A DNA stretch of 64,000 nt, from assembly GCA_964017125.1 (NCBI GenBank), contig OZ024903.1, forward strand, positions 87,889,093 through 87,953,092, read 5' to 3'. The stretch is from Flabesymbios commensalis (lineage: Eukaryota > Annelida > Polychaeta > Terebellida > Flabelligeridae). The translations under genes were made by a program, and so were the position numbers. Below the pieces are notes generated by a model. It was not told the DNA's origin. It saw nothing but the letters and a program-made list of their open reading frames with translations, and did not search any database. Each line of letters starts with the position of its first letter. Position 1 is the stretch's first letter. Positions 60,795-64,000 of this stretch are shown one piece after another.

Positions 60795-62610
60795 TTGTTG
60801 TCACGTAGGTATAAATTACAGAAACGGGACATACAGCGAAACCTTAGACGTGCCCGTTGGTCCTTTATTAACGACAAACTTTTAACATCTCTGGAAAATC
60901 AAAATTCAAAGCCTTTCTGGCGCTATATAAAATCACAGCGCCAGGATAGGTGTGGTGTCTCTCTCTTATTGCATGATGGCCAACTGCATTCAGACAGCAG
61001 ACGCAAGGCCGAAATCCTCAACCAACAATTTTGCTCAGTATTTACTGATGAGGCCACCACTAATATGCCTGAATTAGAAGGACCACCAACATCTGACATG
61101 GATAATATTGAAATTACACAATCTGGTATAACTAAATTATTGAGTGAACTGAACGCCGATAAAGCACCCGGCCCTTCCAAATTTACTCCTCAAAAATGCT
61201 GCCAAGGAGATATATCTTTTTTGACAGATATTTTCGAACACTCTATCCAGACCGGGAAATTACCCGATGAATGGGTCGAGGCTAATGTAGCCCCTGTTTT
61301 CAAAAAGGGAGATCGGCATACTGCTTCCAACTACAACTCCTTGACATGTGTTTGTGCTAAATTACTTGAACACATTATGACCCACTTTACCAAAAACGAA
61401 ATTTTAACTCCTGTGCAACACGGTTTCCGTGCAGAGCACTCTTGCGAAAGCCAGCTACTACTGACCACTGAAGAACAGGTCCAAAATTACGCGGACAAAA
61501 TTTAAACTGATTTAATTGTTTTAGATTTTAGTAAGGCTTTCGATGTAGCTCCCCACCGACGTCTACTACACAAGCTTGATCATTACGGGATTAGGGGACC
61601 TACACTACTTTGGATTCAAAATTTTCTCACCACTCGGACAGAAGAAGTAGTAGTAGATGGTAGCTTTTCGGATACTGCTCATGTAGGTTCTGGTGTACCA
61701 CGGGGTACAGTACTTAGCCCGATTTTATTTCTATGCTACATTAATGACCTCCCATCCTGGGTCTCATCTGATGTTCGACTCTTTGCTGACGTCTGCCTCC
61801 TCTATCGGCCCATAAAATCTAAGGACGATCAAAAAAAGCTGCAGGAGGACCTAACAAAGTTGGAGCGCTGGGCAGATATTTGGGGGATGAAATTCAACCC
61901 ATCCAAAAGTTCTGTCCTCCGAGTGAAGAGACCCCGGGCTAAAGAGATAGCTTCAGACTATCAGCTCAAAGGGGTCACACTCGAAAAAGTATCAAATTCA
62001 CCTTACTTGGGAGTCAGCATCAGTGAGAACCTGGAATGGGGGGATCACATCTCCAAAATTGCGAGTAAGGCCAATTCCACACTGGGTTTCTTGAGGAGGA
62101 ATTTAAAGGGATGTCCCTCTAAATTAAAAGAGATTGCATATTTTTCAATGGTTAGGTCACTTTTGGAATACTCTTGTCCTGTATGGGATCCGTACAGGCA
62201 AGGTGATATTGATAAATTAAACAAAATTCAAAGAGCTGCTGCACGTTTCGTAACAAACAACTACCAGCGTAAATCAAGATCTAGGCTGGACTGACTTACA
62301 AACTAGAAGAAACAACTTCGGGCTGACAAGCCTGTACAAAATTTGAAACGGATTAAACGCTGTACCTGTCAGTGATCTTTCAACCCAAGCAGATGAAAGA
62401 ACTCGTGGTGCGAATAAAAAATCATTCAAACACATTAGAGCTAACACCACGCTGGGACAAAATTCCTTTTTGTACAAAACCATACACGATTGGAATCATC
62501 TTCCACCAGCTGCTATTGAATCCAGATCAATAGCAGCTTTCAAGAGCCAACTGAGCGATAAGTCTGGTCGGCCGCTCAGCACCATCCCTTCGCCTGATAC
62601 TCCGTGAGGA
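60795..62610 (+). mobile_element. Jockey-like LINE, antisense to ABCC, nearly full reverse transcriptase, inactive
   Basis: The frame begins in the endonuclease-transcriptase linker (RRARWSFINDKLLTSLENQN, KPFWRYIKSQRQ) and continues through LNADKAPGPS, LPDEWVEANVAPVFKKGD and QHGFRAEHSCESQLL. A TAA at 61503 interrupts just before TDLIVLDFSKAFD. Further on are VGSGVPRGTVLSPILF and LFADVCLLYRPIKS: the second catalytic Asp of the FADD box is Val (codon 61791). The tail has KGCPSKLKEIAYFSMVRSLL and, past a shift near 62292, IHDWNHLPPAAIESRSIAAF. No endonuclease. It lies in the intron upstream of the first visible ABCC exon, opposite in strand. A 3' fragment of the same family is at 27272-27975. 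Confidence 0.88.
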
Positions 62611-62880
62611 GGACTGCAAAGTTCAACCTTTAAAGATTAAAGACATCGGTACCGACATAAAACAATTGAAAAAGAATTATACAAATTTTAACAAAAAACT
62701 AAGGGCAAAGGCCTCATGTGGTTGGGGCTGAGGGATTCGGCCTATTATAAGTAACCATTTCAATGACGGGCCAGTGCCATACACAGTGAACCAATATTGA
62801 AATTAGCCGAATACTAGGGGCCTACCTAAGACACGTAGCCTAAAGGAACGTACAGGAGTTGAATTCACGTAAAGAAACGC
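62611..62880. other. Gene-free stretch
   Basis: Follows the LINE tail; no poly-A or microsatellite tail is clear. No exon of the upstream ABCC half is seen. Confidence 0.35.
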
Positions 62881-63605
62881 AAAGGACCTCATATTATAAA
62901 TAAATCGACTAAATATTTATTGCAGCATATTAAGTATCTTATTGAGAAAAATACCTACGAATTTTAAAGTGATCAATCTTTTTTTCCATGTTTTATTAAA
63001 CTTTAAACGCTAGCTGCGTCTCCCAATGTATTACCAATGGGTTGCGAGTCGATTACGGGAGCTGCGAAAAGGAGCCCATTTCAATAAAGTATACGTTAAA
63101 TATTTATTGCAGTGAGGTAGCATATTAAGAAATGCATCTGCATATTTTAAAGGGATGTATACATTTTTCAAAGTTTTATTCATCTTTAAACCATAGGCTA
63201 GTCTTCCACTGTATTACCAATTGACCACAAGTCACATAGCCCTACGAGAGCTGCGAAAGGAGCCCATTTCAATGCCTTATCGGTTAAATATTTATCGCAG
63301 CGTATTAAGAACCATATTGAGAAATGCATCTGTGAATCTCAAAGTGATCTATCTATTTTCTCAATGTTTTACGGGACTTTAATATTTATCCCAGCGTATT
63401 AAGAACCATATTGAGAAATGCTTCTGTGAATCTTAAAGTGATCTATCTATTTATCAATGTATTATGGGACTTTAATATTTATCCCAGCGTATTAAGAACC
63501 ATATTGAGAAATGCATCTGTGAATCTGATCTATCTATTTCTCAATGTTTTACGGGACTTTAACCATAGCTGCGTCTTCCACTGTATTACCAAGTCAACAG
63601 TGTGA
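62881..63605. repeat. Two-level tandem array (about 190-base and 90-base units)
   Basis: Long units at about 62905 and 63095 share ttaaatatttattgcag, attaccaat, gagctgcgaaaggagcccat and ttcaat. From 63293 a shorter unit of about 90 bases repeats three times (gcgtattaagaaccatattg, agaaatgcatctgtgaatct, gtgatctatctatt, ttttacgggactttaat). The last unit returns to the long form (accatagctgcgtcttccac). Shorter units thus arose by local amplification of part of the longer one. Confidence 0.75.
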
Positions 63606-64000
63606 CAGCGGGATGGTGGCCGAAACGCGTGAAAGAGTTTAAAGGGTTAAAGGCCCGTGCCCAGGCAAATGGCATGTCTTTGTTTTAGCTCTGTTATATC
63701 TTTTTGAGTGTTTGAATGAGTGAAGGCAACGTTCCGATAGATTACAACTTTTAGAAACATCCGTTTGCAACATAATTAGGTTTCGAAAAAGACGAATTAT
63801 GACAAAAGGTCGGTCATTACATTTTTGTCTTTTAGATCCACACGTTTTTCAATGTCATGTTTTCCGTTTGCCAAGATTGACAGGAAAGTTGTATTGAGTC
63901 AACGATTTGATTATTTCCTTCTAAAGATTTACTAGCCGTAATCTATGACAAAAAGTCCCTAACTCATATTACGATAAGTATGCAAGGTCTCAGATCGTCA
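63606..64000. other. Gene-free stretch at the window edge
   Basis: No exon, transposon end or RNA gene is recognised. Upstream ABCC exons are expected further right. Confidence 0.35.

Noticed and set aside
60600-64000. Search for upstream ABCC exons (first ATPase, first membrane domain)
   Set aside because: No Walker, signature or loop motif is found on the minus strand; the region holds a LINE and tandem repeats, so the rest of the gene lies beyond the window.

Overview
This is a window of intron-rich, AT-rich animal nuclear DNA. The evidence is a spliced ABC transporter gene with canonical GT-AG introns, several animal-type non-LTR retrotransposons, tRNA-derived SINE structure, many small inverted-repeat DNA transposons, and long gene-free stretches. 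There are no operons, Shine-Dalgarno sites or CRISPR arrays. The repeat flavour (dispersed cassettes with short internal tandem arrays, tgacctttgacct motifs, taggcctac motifs) suggests a marine invertebrate, perhaps a deuterostome such as a hemichordate, echinoderm or lancelet. That placement is inference; the sequence alone does not fix the phylum. A 200-base assembly gap lies at 20310-20509.

Layout. 1-10.6 kb is repeat-dominated: a tandemly duplicated LINE tail, a TTAA-flanked MITE, a four-to-five-copy minisatellite, a 274-base near-perfect palindrome, and a 5-kb TTAA-flanked element that contains a foldback repeat split by a 3.1-kb hAT-like insertion. 10.9-15.5 kb holds two 5'-truncated LINEs facing away from each other. 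15.5-28 kb is intergenic or intronic DNA with inverted-repeat elements, an interrupted satellite and a LINE 3' fragment. 28.3-35.3 kb holds candidate exons of an unidentified plus-strand gene ending in two C2H2 zinc fingers, with five inverted-repeat elements in its introns. 35-44 kb has no recognisable gene; it holds a complete SINE with two tRNA-like promoters, hairpins and a cassette of tandem repeats.

44.7-60.6 kb (minus strand) is the 3' half of an ABCC1/MRP1-like transporter. Ten exons join in one open frame of 602 codons plus stop, covering the second transmembrane domain and the second nucleotide-binding domain. The 5' half must lie beyond the right part of the window. Its introns are loaded with three LINE copies (one in the intron upstream of the first visible exon), a foldback element, TIR elements, a long hairpin 42 bases from a splice donor, and an array of five direct repeats that match or nearly match the DR1 nuclear-receptor consensus.

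No new enzymatic system is evident. The most unusual material is structural: snap-back palindromes, different tandem arrays carried in elements with the same termini, multi-layer nested insertions, and receptor-like motif arrays in transporter introns.
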